Under the pieces are notes generated by a model. The model was not told the origin of the DNA and searched no databases. It saw only the letters and a list, made by a program, of their open reading frames with translations. From assembly GCA_009733775.1 (NCBI GenBank), contig WOGZ01000041.1:62001-126000 (forward strand): a DNA stretch of 64,000 bases. The letters run 5' to 3'. Positions 1 to 11,300 of this stretch are shown piece by piece; positions within the stretch are counted from its first letter, which is position 1, and every line of letters starts with the position of its first letter. The DNA is from Alectoria sarmentosa (Eukaryota > Ascomycota > Lecanoromycetes > Lecanorales > Parmeliaceae). A program made the translations under genes and the position numbers.

Positions 1-90
1 CGCCCGCCTTCGTGGGGTATCTCTAATGGATGCTATGCTGCGCACAATGAAGGGGCTGTTCCCCGAGCTGATGAAGAAACATACCGGCGA

Positions 91-1737
91 CTATCCCTCG
101 TTCTCTGCCTCCTTCTCCGTATCATCGTGGACGGCGGTGATGACAGAGGCGGTATCATCCTCATCATCTTCAGCCGCGTCTCCGATATCCTCCCGTTCTT
201 TCCCCTTCTCCGTGACGTTCTCATCCTTCAGTGCATCACCAACAGCCGGTCCGTTTCCCGCAGGTTTTGGCACATCATCCTTTTTCTCAGCCGCATTCGA
301 GATCTGAGCCACGGGTCCGTCCTTCTCCTTGACAGGCGACTCCGACTCATCTTCCTCTCCTTCAGCAATAGTACCGACAGCTGAACCAACAGAAGGTGTA
401 TGCTTGTGACGTCTCGTAGTCGCGCCTGTAATCTGAAGAGTAGTAGTGTCCTCCTCACCCTCCTCATCGCCTGTCTTCTTGATGCCAGCCTTCTCTTGAC
501 GATCGTGCTCGATGTCCTCTTTGGATGGCAGCCCCTCAGCCTCAGGAGGGATGGTGTAGTTGTCCTCTTGAATGAGCCCGTAGAAATCGCAGACAGTCTT
601 GAATAGCGTGTAGATCCCTCCACTTCCCTCAACAGGCCAAAACACTCCCTCACGATGCTGGAACCACGCGTGGGCAAAGATACGGTAGACGCGCCTCATG
701 ATGTTCGTGATGTTGCGTACAGCGGTCTGATGGCCAGGACTGTCCTGTGGGCCAAGCGTCATACGACTTGGGAAAAGCTTGACCGAGGTGAGAATGTCGC
801 CGGCCCAGTCGAGGGTGTGGATGCAGTAGTCGACGGCGCAGCAGGCTTTGGGCGTATCATGTACAGCGCACAGGTATTGCCATTCTGATGCACGCATCTC
901 GGGACATGAGGCTGCTGAGCATGCGGGGTCGATCTTGGTCAAGAGAGCGACGAGGAGGTCGTTGGCATGCTGGGTGAGGAAGCGTGTGAGCTCATAGAGC
1001 CAGAGCGAGCGATCGACGTTATCAGGTGGGGTGGCTATGAGCAAGGCTGTTTCGTGGGTGAGCGGCACGGTTGTCGTGGTATCAGTTGCGGAGTGGGTGT
1101 GCTTGTGGTGAAGGGCTTTGATGTGCTCTTGCAACTGAAAGGCCGAGTCAAGCTGTGTACTGATTAGACGCTTGATCCCGGACGGTGTCACGCTCAAGAA
1201 GATCGCAGTAGATGGGCCTACTTGATTCAGGGGGACCACGGGGGGACCGGATGCCATATCGGCCGCCTTGGTGCCAGGGCGAATCCTCCTCGTTGCTCCT
1301 TGGTCGAGCATCGCCGGATCTTCAGCTTCTATGATCGTAGGGCCAGGTTCGCCAGTCACTGCAGGTAATTGCGACGTTGTGATCTGAACTTCGGGAGCAG
1401 GTGGAGGGCTGTACGCTCGTGGTGAGCTCGAAGGTGACGGAGGAGCTACCATCTTGCCAGTCCTTCCGTCGAAGATTTTTCTTGTTATATGTTTTTGATA
1501 TATTTTGCGCGGGGTAGTGACTGGTGAGGCTGATAATATATGTAGGCACTCTCCTGAGCAATCACTTGCTGGTTTGCTGCACCAAGTGCATTTTGAGGTT
1601 TGGGTGTTTTGTGGGGAACTGTGCTGTGCTTGGTTTGGATTTTCGGAGGCAGGTTCCTCCACTCCGTGATGATCGACAGGGCTATGGGAGGCGGGGCCTC
1701 CCGGCTTGGCATTGGAGGTCATTTTTGCAGTGAGCAA
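91..1737 (-). CDS. MOB kinase activator family (Mob1/phocein) protein
   Basis: One uninterrupted 548-residue frame. The Mob1/phocein core spans about residues 240-400. It contains ACSAASCPEM, the signature EWQYLCAVHD, CCAVDYCIHTLDW and FAHAWFQH. These give the expected zinc ligands C273, C278, H356 and H361 with the family's C-x4-C and H-x4-H spacing. MOB proteins are adaptors that bind and activate NDR/LATS kinases, or join STRIPAK complexes in the phocein branch; which branch this is cannot be settled by eye. It is much longer than a ~220-residue Mob1. An N-terminal Cys cluster (residues 50-64) and Pro/Ser-rich stretch precede the core, and an acidic, low-complexity tail of about 140 residues follows it. 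A second Met at residue 6 (1722) is an equally good start. An unspotted intron around residues 65-95 is possible because that stretch looks unlike protein. It is transcribed divergently from the CobW gene, only 64 bp away. Confidence 0.85.
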   Translation of the reverse strand: MLTAKMTSNAKPGGPASHSPVDHHGVEEPASENPNQAQHSSPQNTQTSKCTWCSKPASDCSGECLHILSASPVTTPRKIYQKHITRKIFDGRTGKMVAPPSPSSSPRAYSPPPAPEVQITTSQLPAVTGEPGPTIIEAEDPAMLDQGATRRIRPGTKAADMASGPPVVPLNQVGPSTAIFLSVTPSGIKRLISTQLDSAFQLQEHIKALHHKHTHSATDTTTTVPLTHETALLIATPPDNVDRSLWLYELTRFLTQHANDLLVALLTKIDPACSAASCPEMRASEWQYLCAVHDTPKACCAVDYCIHTLDWAGDILTSVKLFPSRMTLGPQDSPGHQTAVRNITNIMRRVYRIFAHAWFQHREGVFWPVEGSGGIYTLFKTVCDFYGLIQEDNYTIPPEAEGLPSKEDIEHDRQEKAGIKKTGDEEGEEDTTTLQITGATTRRHKHTPSVGSAVGTIAEGEEDESESPVKEKDGPVAQISNAAEKKDDVPKPAGNGPAVGDALKDENVTEKGKEREDIGDAAEDDEDDTASVITAVHDDTEKEAENEG

Positions 1738-1801
1738 ATGTCTTGTATGGATGGTTGTTCACGCTTTTGCAAGCAATAAAAGCAACTGAGTTTTTTCTGA
1801 A

Positions 1802-3177
1802 ATGATGTTTGTGGATGAAGAAGAACCACCAAACTTGGTGGATGTGACTAATACTAGTGTCTCGGCGGCGGCAAACCCCATAACTTCACAACTGCAGGAC
1901 GTTTCTCTGACCAAGGTCCCTTTGACTATTGTTACCGGTTACCTTGGATCTGGCAAGACGACGTTGGTCAACTATATACTCAAGGAGCAGCATGGGAAGA
2001 AGATTGCGGTCATCTTGAACGGCTTGTATACACCTCGAGGCCCCAATTCAATGCCATTGCAACGCTAATACCAAGCAGAATTCGGTGATTGTAAGCTCTC
2101 CTCGACAGATATTGCAGCTATCAGCCTTTACTGACAGGCCCCCCATCCAGCTGCCGATGTCGAGAGAGCCCTCACAGTCGCCCAAGACGGCCAAGAAACG
2201 CAAGAATGGCTCGAATTAGCCAACGGATGCATCTGCTGCTCTATCAAAGACTCTGGTGTCAACGCAATCGAGTCCCTTATGTCTCGTAGAGGCGCCTTTG
2301 ACTATATCCTCCTCGAAACATCTGGTCTCGCTGACCCTGGCAACCTTGCACCCCTCTTTTGGGTTGATGATGGCCTGGGTAGCACGATATACCTAGACGG
2401 TATCGTTACGCTTGTTGATGCAAAGAATATACTCCTGAGCCTTGACGAGACGCCTGTTGAGGGACAAGCCGATGAAGGGTATGAGGGGATGCACATGACC
2501 ACTGCACACCTGCAGACCTCCCACGCCGATGTGATTATAATCAACAAATGCGACAGTGTGACGCCCGAACAATTGGAGAAGGTAGAACAGAGGATAAGAG
2601 GGATCAACGGGCTAGCAAAAATCCACAGGACGCTCTACAGCCAGGTCCCGAAGCTCGAGAGCTTCCTGCTCGACTTGCATGCCTACGACGGGGTGGAGTC
2701 TCTAGATGCAATGAGCAAGGGGCACAGCCATTTGGATCCTGTAAACCGCTCTCCCCTTCTAAGAGCTCTAGTTTTGCCTTCCTGATTCCTTGTGTTAACA
2801 GCTTCGTGCAGACTATCTCTACAATCACCCTCCCCCTTCCCCCTCTCACACCCGGCCAGCTGTCCTCGCTCGAATCCTGGCTCCGCTCCGTGCTCTGGGA
2901 ATCCGCCCTCCCCGTTATCCCGCAATCTGGCCGCGAATCCGTATCCGAGGCCACATTCGCAATCCACAGACTCAAAGGCCGAATCTTCACCACCGCTGGC
3001 GCGGTCAAGATGATACAGGGCGTTAGGGAGGTGTTTGAAATTGTGGATATGGACCGAAGTAGAAGTGGCGGCAAGGGTGTGGAGAGCAGGGATGAGGGAA
3101 AGTTGGTACTAATCGGAAGGGGTTTGGGAGAGGCTGCTTTTGGGGGGAGCTTGAGAGCTCGTTTGAAAGCCGCATGA
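1802..3177 (+). CDS. CobW/COG0523-family GTPase (zinc chaperone-like)
   Basis: Spliced 395-aa product from exons 1802-2021, 2079-2090, 2151-2740 and 2812-3177. Walker A GYLGSGKTT lies at residues 46-54, the metal-binding CxCC (GCICCS) at 103-108, and NKCD is the G4 guanine-specificity motif. A CobW C-terminal domain lies in the last ~120 residues. The family comprises GTPases that deliver metal ions; eukaryotic members of the ZNG1 type transfer zinc to methionine aminopeptidase. Exon 2 is only 12 nt and encodes part of the conserved EFGDSAD segment. The first intron (2022-2078) must begin with GC to keep that segment in frame, whereas the nearest GT donor gives a stop. The other introns are GT..AG (2091-2150, 2741-2811). 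No His-rich linker is seen. The frame fit of the joins to the family is strong, but exact boundaries are inferred. Confidence 0.88.
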
Positions 3178-3724
3178 AGGAATGGAGGATAGATTAGCCA
3201 ACCGCCCTTATGTAACGGTGCTGTTATTTCTAGTCATGTGCTCAAGTTCGAGACTCAGGATGGGGAAATCGTGAGACAGGCGCGGTGGTGCAAAGCAGGT
3301 GTACATGTATATGCCAATCGTGAAGAACATCGGTTTACAAATCTCGCCACACCAACTCCAGACGCAGCCACCGGAATAAAAGACATTTGCTACTATGAAA
3401 ATGTTATTATGTAATTGGATCGCAGTAGGTAGTCTATGTCGCTACAATGCAGGAGCAAGGCCACTGCAGGTGGTTTCTATGTACGGAAGCGTCTCATCTA
3501 CAGAGAGCATGCCTCTCAAGCATATGCATCCTCCTCTTCGAATCGAATCACCCATCTCCAGCACAAGCGTATCCGCTTCGAATTCAATCGAGTCTCCATC
3601 TATGTCGTACCGTCTCAGTCCATGCCACTAAGCCGTGCTAGCTCCAAACGCCTTGCAGAAATGATTTTGTAACTGTGAACTGTTCGTGGGCGTCATGTCT
3701 TTGGTAGAATAGACGTCAAGCAGC
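3178..3724. other. Intergenic, convergent 3' ends
   Basis: Space between the CobW stop and the stop of the desaturase on the opposite strand. Only short overlapping frames (<80 codons) occur, none with recognisable similarity. It probably holds the two 3' untranslated regions and their polyadenylation signals. Confidence 0.6.
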
Positions 3725-5340
3725 CTACGCGGCCCCAGCGCTGGCAACAGGTTCTTCTATCTTGGTGACCTGATTGCCGGCACGAATGATCTTCTGCCCT
3801 TGGCCATCCTTGTCAAACTTCACGTCCTTGTTCTCTCTCTGTGTGCGCTTCCAAATCTCCACTTCGCAACCGCCACGGATGACACCGACCCTCATTGTGG
3901 AGAGAAGGTTGTGTGCGGCATTGGAGTGCAAGTAGACGCCTCCATTGAACATGGCAGTGGCATCCTTGCCAATGCCGCTGCTGATCATGGCCTTCCCGCC
4001 AGGATGCACCTTAATAAATTCCGAGACGTCATGAACCACGCCAGCGACAGCGATGAGACCGCGGCCATTCTTTGCCTGGTCCTGGAAGTCATCCCATTCC
4101 ATGACTGGCAAAGCATCGAGAGGTACACCCCAGTCTAATTTGCTACGTTTCTGGTCGAGCTTCTTCTGCTGCTGTTGGACTCGGCCCTTCTCGATTTCGT
4201 TTTGCTTGAATTGCTTGAGATCGTATGCCAAGCCCAGTTGCTTCCACATCCAGATGCTCCATTTGGTTGGGTCGTACTGCAAGGTCTCGATAGCGTTACG
4301 ATAGTCGGAAGGAAATTCGTGGTGGAAGTTATGATAACCTTCACCGAGGGTTACAAGAGCCGTGATGACGTGGTCACGTGGTGAATTGCGGTCGTCGAAA
4401 GGTTGGTCACCAAGCCAGTGAGCCAGAGAGTTGACACAGAATGTGGCCTGCTGGACAAAGAAGATGCGCAGAATGCCTGCGTAGATGAAGCCGCCGAACC
4501 AATCACCCCAGCCCAAGCCAGCCACCATCATGGGAAAGACAAGACCCATGAAGAGGACAACCTTGAGGTAGTGCTTGTGTTGCCAGACAACGACTGGGTC
4601 TTCATTCAGATCGCTGATGTCGGTGCGGCCAATTCGCTTTGGGTTTTGTTTCATCAACATCCAGCCCAAGTGGCTGTAAAGCAGTCCTTTTCTTACAGAG
4701 TAGGGATCTTTGTCAGTGTCGGTGTAGCGGTGGTGTGCGCGGTGGTCACGGGCCCCTGAAATTGTTGTCAGTATCCTTGTCGGAAAAAACAAAAGTATGA
4801 CACTGAGTTTACTCACACCAGCGTACCGATCCCTCGACGGCTCCTCCACCGACGGCAGCAAGGTAGATCCTCAACGGCAGAGTGGCAGAGTATGAAGTAT
4901 GAGCCCCTGAAAAAAGTCAGTAATGTAATCAGTATAATGCAGAAGTGTCCACACGCACACAGTCTGTGATAGCCAGCAGTGACTCCCAGCCCCGTGGCGA
5001 AGTAGTAAAGGACACTCCAAAGGGCGGTTTGCCAATATAGAGGTGTCCAAAAGGCTGTGACACAGCCAATGAGCGGGATCCCACCGATCAAGTATACGTT
5101 CAGCCAGTTGACATGTTGGTACCAGTTGGCTAGATGTGACTGTCAGCTTCCTTGCAGTTATATCCTAGAGTATGAGGGGAATTGACCTTTTGTGATGGGG
5201 CTGTCAGTGATGTGAGGCTTGTTAGGTCGGTATGATGGTGAGCGGTTTGGCTCCGACTTCTTCGCTGCTGATGATGGTTGTGACGACTGGTATTCAGGCT
5301 TCACGGCCAGGTAGCCTGCGGCCGGTTGGGAAGATGGCAT
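3725..5340 (-). CDS. OLE1: Acyl-CoA delta-9 desaturase with C-terminal cytochrome b5 domain (OLE1 type)
   Basis: Spliced 481-aa product. Exons in transcript order are 5340-5187, 5129-4959, 4906-4817 and 4755-3725; introns are 5130-5186, 4907-4958 and 4756-4816. The three histidine boxes that bind the di-iron centre are visible: HRLWAH (about 106-111, rebuilt across the second intron), HRAHHR (143-148) and HNFHH (280-284). Hydrophobic membrane segments lie between them. A cytochrome b5 domain follows from about residue 350, with HPGG (389-392) and likely heme ligands H389 and H415. The enzyme introduces the delta-9 double bond into palmitoyl- and stearoyl-CoA at the ER, taking electrons through its own b5 domain. 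The length matches fungal OLE1 proteins. A long region upstream of the start contains short frames, consistent with a leader carrying upstream ORFs. Confidence 0.95.
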
Positions 5341-7896
5341 GGTGTTTGCAGTCGTCGGTGTAGTAAAAAGGTAGGTGTAGAATCGAGTCCTGTGTAGAAT
5401 TCAAAAAGGTGTTGAATGAGGGTGAAGATTTATTAGAGACGAGTGATGTGTGTGGTGGGGAGGGTTGATTGTTGGAGGAAGAAGCGGTGAGAGTGAGGTG
5501 AGTATTAATGGTATGAAGATAGTGGAGTATTGCGGCGAGACCCAACAGGTAAAGTGTGGGACGAAGTTGCCGATAATGACCGGAGATTTCGCAGATGGTG
5601 TGAGTGGTCAGTCCCACTGTTTACGTAAGCTGAAGGCTTCGTCAAACTGTTGGTTGTGTCGATGAGTGTCGATGAGTGGAACACAGTGATACGGGAAGGA
5701 GAAAAGGCAATCATGATCGAAGAGTTTGCCCAATCAACTCTTCAACCTGTTCAACATTTTCCTTAAGGATCGGTTGGGAGATAGGGCTGAAGCTGTTGGG
5801 AGTTTTGGGTAAGCGCTAGAGTCAGGGACAGCGCGCTTGCACTACGCTAGGTTCCATCGTTGAAGTCATTTAGCCGCCCCGCCAATCGTCGTGTGCGACG
5901 CACAGTGTGCGAAAGAGTTGCAGAATTGGACACGAAAATTTCGTTTGTTGGAAAGAGCGAAAGGTAGAATACTTCAAAGAGATGGCAAAACCCACAAATC
6001 GCCCTTGGACATACTCCAAGACCCAATTAATAGCACACAGGCATCTCAAGCACCAGTATAGTCCGACCATGGACAGTCACGCCCATCGAGTCACACAGAG
6101 GTGTGGTGTTTGTCATTTCGTGACCAGCCCTCATCAACCAGCCTGTGTCGAGGTTTGCTTGGATTTGCAGCACCCCGCAATACACTTTCTCATCCTACGA
6201 CGCCGCTGTCAGCATGCAACTAATAGCTCACCATAGTCCTCGTTCCCTTGAAGCCTTGTAGGGTATCATCATATTCATGAGTACAGTACGGTGTAAGGTA
6301 CTCTGCCTCGGTAGCTCGGTCTAGGCATCAACGTCCCAACAAATATCAGTCAGCGGGGTCGGGCACCCAAACTACCTCGGCGCCATGGTGGCATCCTCCC
6401 GTCCTGACGAACTTCCTTACCCTGAATCAGATCCCCACTATATACATGAGCTCAGAGCTGTTAAAAGGCAATGTCCTCCTACAAGAATTTCAAGCTCTGT
6501 GGCAAATTTACCAAGTTTCTGCTCATGTGTGACCCTCTCGTCTTTTATCACAGTTCACCTGAAGGCGATATAATAGCAAGCGCGAGGCCATTACCTTCTC
6601 TATCGCTAGACAGGGAGCGTAAAGTATCAACGAAAGCCTCGGCTGGATGTGGAACATTAGTAATCGCGACCCATCCTCGGCTGAGGGTGGACACGTACAC
6701 TATTGCTGCGGCCTGCCATTTGACGATGAGGTGCTGGGACTGGGAGGAGAAATAAGTTCTGCCTAAGGCTGACCTTTTGCCTGCATGTCTCCCATGGTGG
6801 AGTGGCAGAAAGCACAACCCTAATTTACAGAGGAGCCTGCTCATACTTCTCTACGCACTTTGTCTACCATCACTGCCAAACACGTGGCAACATCCTTCTA
6901 TTTCCAAGGAGCTTGTGGCCTGACAATTCAGGGTCAAAATTTTCTCCTTGTCTTGTCCAGAATCGCCGAGAGGTCAAGGGCGACTCCGATGCAACAATTT
7001 GATACCAATTAAAATTAGTACCTTGATTGGAATTTTCCGGAAAGCCGACCTGACCCTCGTTGGCCCAGATCTTACATTGCACGGACGCGATTTTAGTTGA
7101 TGAAATACGCTGTCTGCTCGTGAAAGCTGTGGTTAAGATATTGGCAGACGTCTTGGACCTTGAGATGAAAGATGAGGGATCGATCACGAACGGTTTTCGT
7201 TAGACCTACGACGAGGTGAACCAAAGCGTGCAGAGTAACCCTCGGGCATCAGAAATTTATCTCAAACTACGCTCCTGGGCTTCTTTGCTTCGAGGCTCCT
7301 GTGAAACCCATGAGGCCGTCCACAGACTCCGGTGCCGATTCACATTTGATTCTCGATGAATTTGACCCCCCCCGGAATTGCCATAGTTGGGGCCATGGCC
7401 GCAAAGTCGAACACATCGCAGCCAATCTCAAAGCCCTGTTCCTCATTGGGTGACTCTTGGTATTTCCACGTCGTCTAAAAGTTTTTGCTTATTTCTGGTT
7501 TCCCAAAGACCAAAGATTCTGCACAATACGGACCTGTACTCGTTAGACGTTGAAAGAGGACGTACCGATTGAATGAAGCTCTGGATGTTGTCCACATTCC
7601 ACAGGTGGAAGATGTACTTTCCTTCTCCTTTGTTCCCCTCTAAAAGGCTCAATCTGCCAGATTGACAGATCGTTGTGCAGCACTTTGCCGTGAATGCATT
7701 TCTTTGTTGTTCTAAAAAAAGACTTTGGGTAACAAAGTCCCAAGATAGACCCGTAGGTCAGCCTTGTCGTCTTCTGGTCTTCTGATAGTTTAGCAAGTAC
7801 TTGAGATACACGGCATTTCTCACCTCTGATTTCCAACCAAATCCCTTGTATGTGTTCAATTAAATCATACTACGCACAAGTAAAATTTGGGTAAAC
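5341..7896. other. Long intergenic region
   Basis: About 2.5 kb with no frame longer than 110 codons and nothing recognisable on either strand. The first ~400 bp is presumably the promoter and leader of the desaturase. The longest frames (5907-6236 plus, 5294-5617 minus) have low-quality, shadow-like sequence. Confidence 0.5.
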
Positions 7897-9802
7897 ATGG
7901 CGGTCGGTAAACGAAGAAGGGAGCCTGATGAGGCTCCCAAGCACACCAAAAAACATCGCCGTGTTCAGAAGGAGCCACAAATCCTTGATCCCGTTCCTCG
8001 GCCACATTCACGGGACGACAATGAAGAGGAGCCAGGCAGGCCTGGACCACCTTCTGATCAAGTCTCTCAGGTTGAACCGCGTCACTCTTCGCGTGTCCAG
8101 CTACCGCCGGAGCAAACAAGCCAGAGGGTCAAACCGCGCCAACGGCTAAAGATCAATCCCCCAAGGCCCCAAAACCAATCAGACCCGAACCAGGCAGGGC
8201 CTACTGATCCGGGGTCAAGCCACAGCGCTACTTCGACTTGCTATTCCCAGTACGTTGCCAATTATGACGTCGAGCCAGGTGTCGAAGCTACCGGAACCCC
8301 AGAAGCAAAGGACATTGAGTATTGGGGGTCGGACAAAGGGGCCGCCGAATTCATTCGGTCGCAATCTGGTCTCGAAGCAAATTGGATTGGCATCCGGCCT
8401 CTGGGTAAGGGAGGTTGTGGCATGGCAGGTCTCTGGGAGATGCGAGATGATGAGGGCCAACTGATTAAGGTAAGGATCCGCACTCGTCAAACATCTGCCA
8501 TGGTCCTAATATTAGCGTAAGCAAATGGTAATCAAAGAGGAATCATACACGAGAAATACGTGGAGGAGAGAGAAATCTACAAGGAAAGTACCGGACGAGG
8601 TAAAGGTCATGAGCAAATTGAATAAAACACACTGCCATGCCATACCGCGTCTTTTCATCTACAAACGGTACCCCCACGTTTACAAACACCGAATCTATAT
8701 GGAGTACTGTCCTTTCAAGGACTTGTCGGTGCTTTGCAAGAGGTATGGGAGATTCAGGTTTGTCACGACTCACGTACCCATCCTATGATCCATTAGCCAA
8801 CAGTGTCAATAGGCAGTTCTTGCCAGAACCATTTCTGTGGGACACATTCTACCACTTGGTTGAGGCAGCTGTTGCGATGAGGTATGGTCCAAAACGTGAT
8901 AAATGGAAATTTGAGATTGTGCACCGAGATCTAAAACCCGGTAATGGTAAGACTTTCCACATCGAACTCTTTGTTTGTTGGAACAATCACTCACAGAGAA
9001 TCAGTCTTTTTAGGAGAGGAGAATGCCGAGAAAGGGTTTCCTTTTTACCCAGTTGCCAAAACAGCTGACTTCGGCTTGGCTGTGATGACCAAGGCAAGCG
9101 ATTCTTCAAACCCCGTACTCTATCGAGGTGTCGGGACTACAGGCTACTATGCGCCAGTGAGTGCAGAATAACCTGCTGATATACACGAGGCTAATCTCTT
9201 CCGTAGGAGCAGTCGATATACTACACTCCTGATCAAGTACCACACAAATTGTCCTCTCGTACCAACGTCTGGGCCATAGGTGCAACAATGTTGGAACTAC
9301 TGACGTTGTACACACACGCCGATTATATGAACGATCCCGACTACAATGTCAATGGCGTGATTGTAGACATTGAAACCAGAAACAAGCCAGAATACAGTAA
9401 AATCTTGAGAGACCTGATCAAAGAATGCCTTGAACCAGAACCGTCGCTCAGGCCAAACTTCCGTCGCCTTCAAGCCCGCATCAAGGCATGCCGTGATCGC
9501 CTCGGCAGAATTTACGAGCAGTCAGACAACACTGGGAGGGCAATATTCGAATACAATAGTCTTCTTTACTATGTCAGGAACGAAATCAACAACATGCCCA
9601 CCGGAGGATGGGAACCATATAAACCGGAGAGTCCATCGAAGCCTGAACGTGGCCAATTTCGCGATGATTGGCCCGTCGTGTTCCCACGTTTTCACGATGG
9701 TCCTGAGGCTGAAAGAGAAGGGAGGAATGACAGTAGTAGTGACGACGACGACGACAACGATAACGACGACGACGATGATGACGACGACGACGACAGCGAC
9801 GA

Positions 9803-9841
<39 letters not shown>

Positions 9842-10542
9842 CGATAGCGATGATGGTGGATTACCCTCCAGCAGGCAAAGACGGGCGAGGGACCCTAGGG
9901 CACCCGAGAGAATGCTGCCGAAGAGTATGTCACTCCGACTTCTCGATCCGCTTTTTCGCCTTTTTCCCTTCAAATTGCCATCCGTACCTCTGACTGACTT
10001 TTATCACAGACACTGTCCACCCTTCGAGGGGTCGCAGGAGCAATCCGATTGCAATTTCTGACAATACAGCCAGCGAAAATACTGATGATAGCGATATCCC
10101 GCTGCGGAAGCATGCGAGGAAAATTTCACGTATCCAGCTGAGGCAGGAAGGCGCCGAGGATGAGGGATCAGAAAGTGGAAGATTAGGGGATAGTAACGTC
10201 AGGGATGGAGTAAGATCATCCAATGCAGGGCTAAGTGATGCAGGAGCTGGGGGTGCAGCCAGAGAAGATGGCGGTGTAGAAGGGCTAGAGGATAGCCTGA
10301 CGGATGGCCTGCCCGATAGAGCACCAGAGGCAGAAACAGACGATGAATCACAGGATATGGAATCAGAATCCGACAACTCGGTGTCACCGTCGCCATCTGA
10401 TTATCAGGCATCTGCTCATCAGGTCCCGGCTCCAGCAGCTCCAGCTCCAACTCCAGCTCCCCTTTCGGTCGTACAACCCGTTCCCGCTCTACAACCCGCT
10501 CCCAGAAGGCTCAGGAATGGAAAGACCTTTGATTACTTCTAG
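7897..10542 (+). CDS. Divergent eukaryotic protein kinase with Asp/Ser tract
   Basis: Spliced 781-aa product. Exons are 7897-8469, 8522-8757, 8813-8946, 9005-9156, 9207-9924 and 10010-10542. Kinase motifs appear in order: glycine-rich loop LGKGGCGMAG (169-178), VIK lysine (K196), HRDLKPGN (307-314), ADFGLA (335-340), YYAPEQ across the fourth intron, and VWAIGATMLELL. All key catalytic residues are present, so it is probably an active Ser/Thr kinase. The N-terminus (1-140) is basic and Pro-rich. Residues about 541-581 are almost entirely Asp and Ser, encoded by GAC/GACAGC repeats. The C-terminus is acidic, then Pro/Ala-rich, ending RRLRNGKTFDYF. It does not match a named conserved fungal kinase family that I recognise. 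The first acceptor could be 8515 instead of 8521, adding two residues. Confidence 0.82.
9729..9857 (+). repeat. GAC/GACAGC microsatellite inside the kinase gene
   Basis: In-frame triplet and hexamer repeat encoding poly-Asp followed by (Asp-Ser)n. The antisense frame reads as Ser/Leu repeats and is not a gene. Length is likely variable between strains. Confidence 0.9.
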
Positions 10543-11204
10543 AGGTACGATGAGAGGTCGAGTCACAGCAGGGCTTACATGACTCAGATATACACAGGAA
10601 GGTCAGCACAGCCTTTCCTGATGGCCCCTCCCTTTTCCCAACTGACTGACCGCTGAGAAAGATTTGGTTTGATGGAGGCTAGCTCTTCCTGTTCATTGAT
10701 TGCTTGGAGTTTTGTCATTCGAGGCGTTCGGTTCGGTGTGTCATTCAGCGCATCTGTAACATTAGTTGGGCCGCAGTTTCGAAAGTGATAGCGGTAACTA
10801 CATCTTGCTCTCATTTGAATTTAAAAAATCCGTTAGACCTCGTTTCATAGCGGTTGGCAGATTTACGTGCACGTCCTATCTTGAATCTAGGACAACCAAG
10901 CTCACTTGGTGGTCTAACGCGAATGAAGCACAGGCTGCAGCGAAAATTGAGCTCTCTACCTTTCTCTCTCTCTCTCTCTCTGCGTTCAACCGGCAACTGA
11001 ACCCGCGCGCGCAAGTCACAGGTATCATTTTCGTAAGATTACAAGTCTTCTCGTCGCTGCAAGCTACCGTAGCGCACAAATCCTCCTCCTCCTTCCCACC
11101 CCTACCCCCCCCGGCGTTACTATACGAGCAGTGCCGCGTCGTCGTCGTTTGGACCACCGCAGCGAGGTAGCAAGGTAGGGTCATCTGGCTTGTGCGGACG
11201 TTTG

Positions 11205-11300
11205 ATGGGGACGGAGGGATAGAGGCGAAGGGGTAGAGGCGAAAGGGTTAGAGGCGGAGGGGTAGAGGCGAAGGGGTAAAAAGAGGCGGAGGGCTGGCTG
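11205..11300. repeat. Short imperfect tandem repeat, ~18-bp unit
   Basis: Repeated GAGGCGAAGGGGTA-like units (four to five copies) in purine-rich DNA. No coding role is seen. Confidence 0.7.

Noticed and set aside
5294..5617. 107-codon frame upstream of the desaturase
   Set aside because: Lies in the likely leader/promoter and has no recognisable sequence.
9692..9973. Minus-strand frame of Ser/Leu repeats
   Set aside because: Antisense reading of the Asp/Ser tract in the kinase gene; no independent coding signal.
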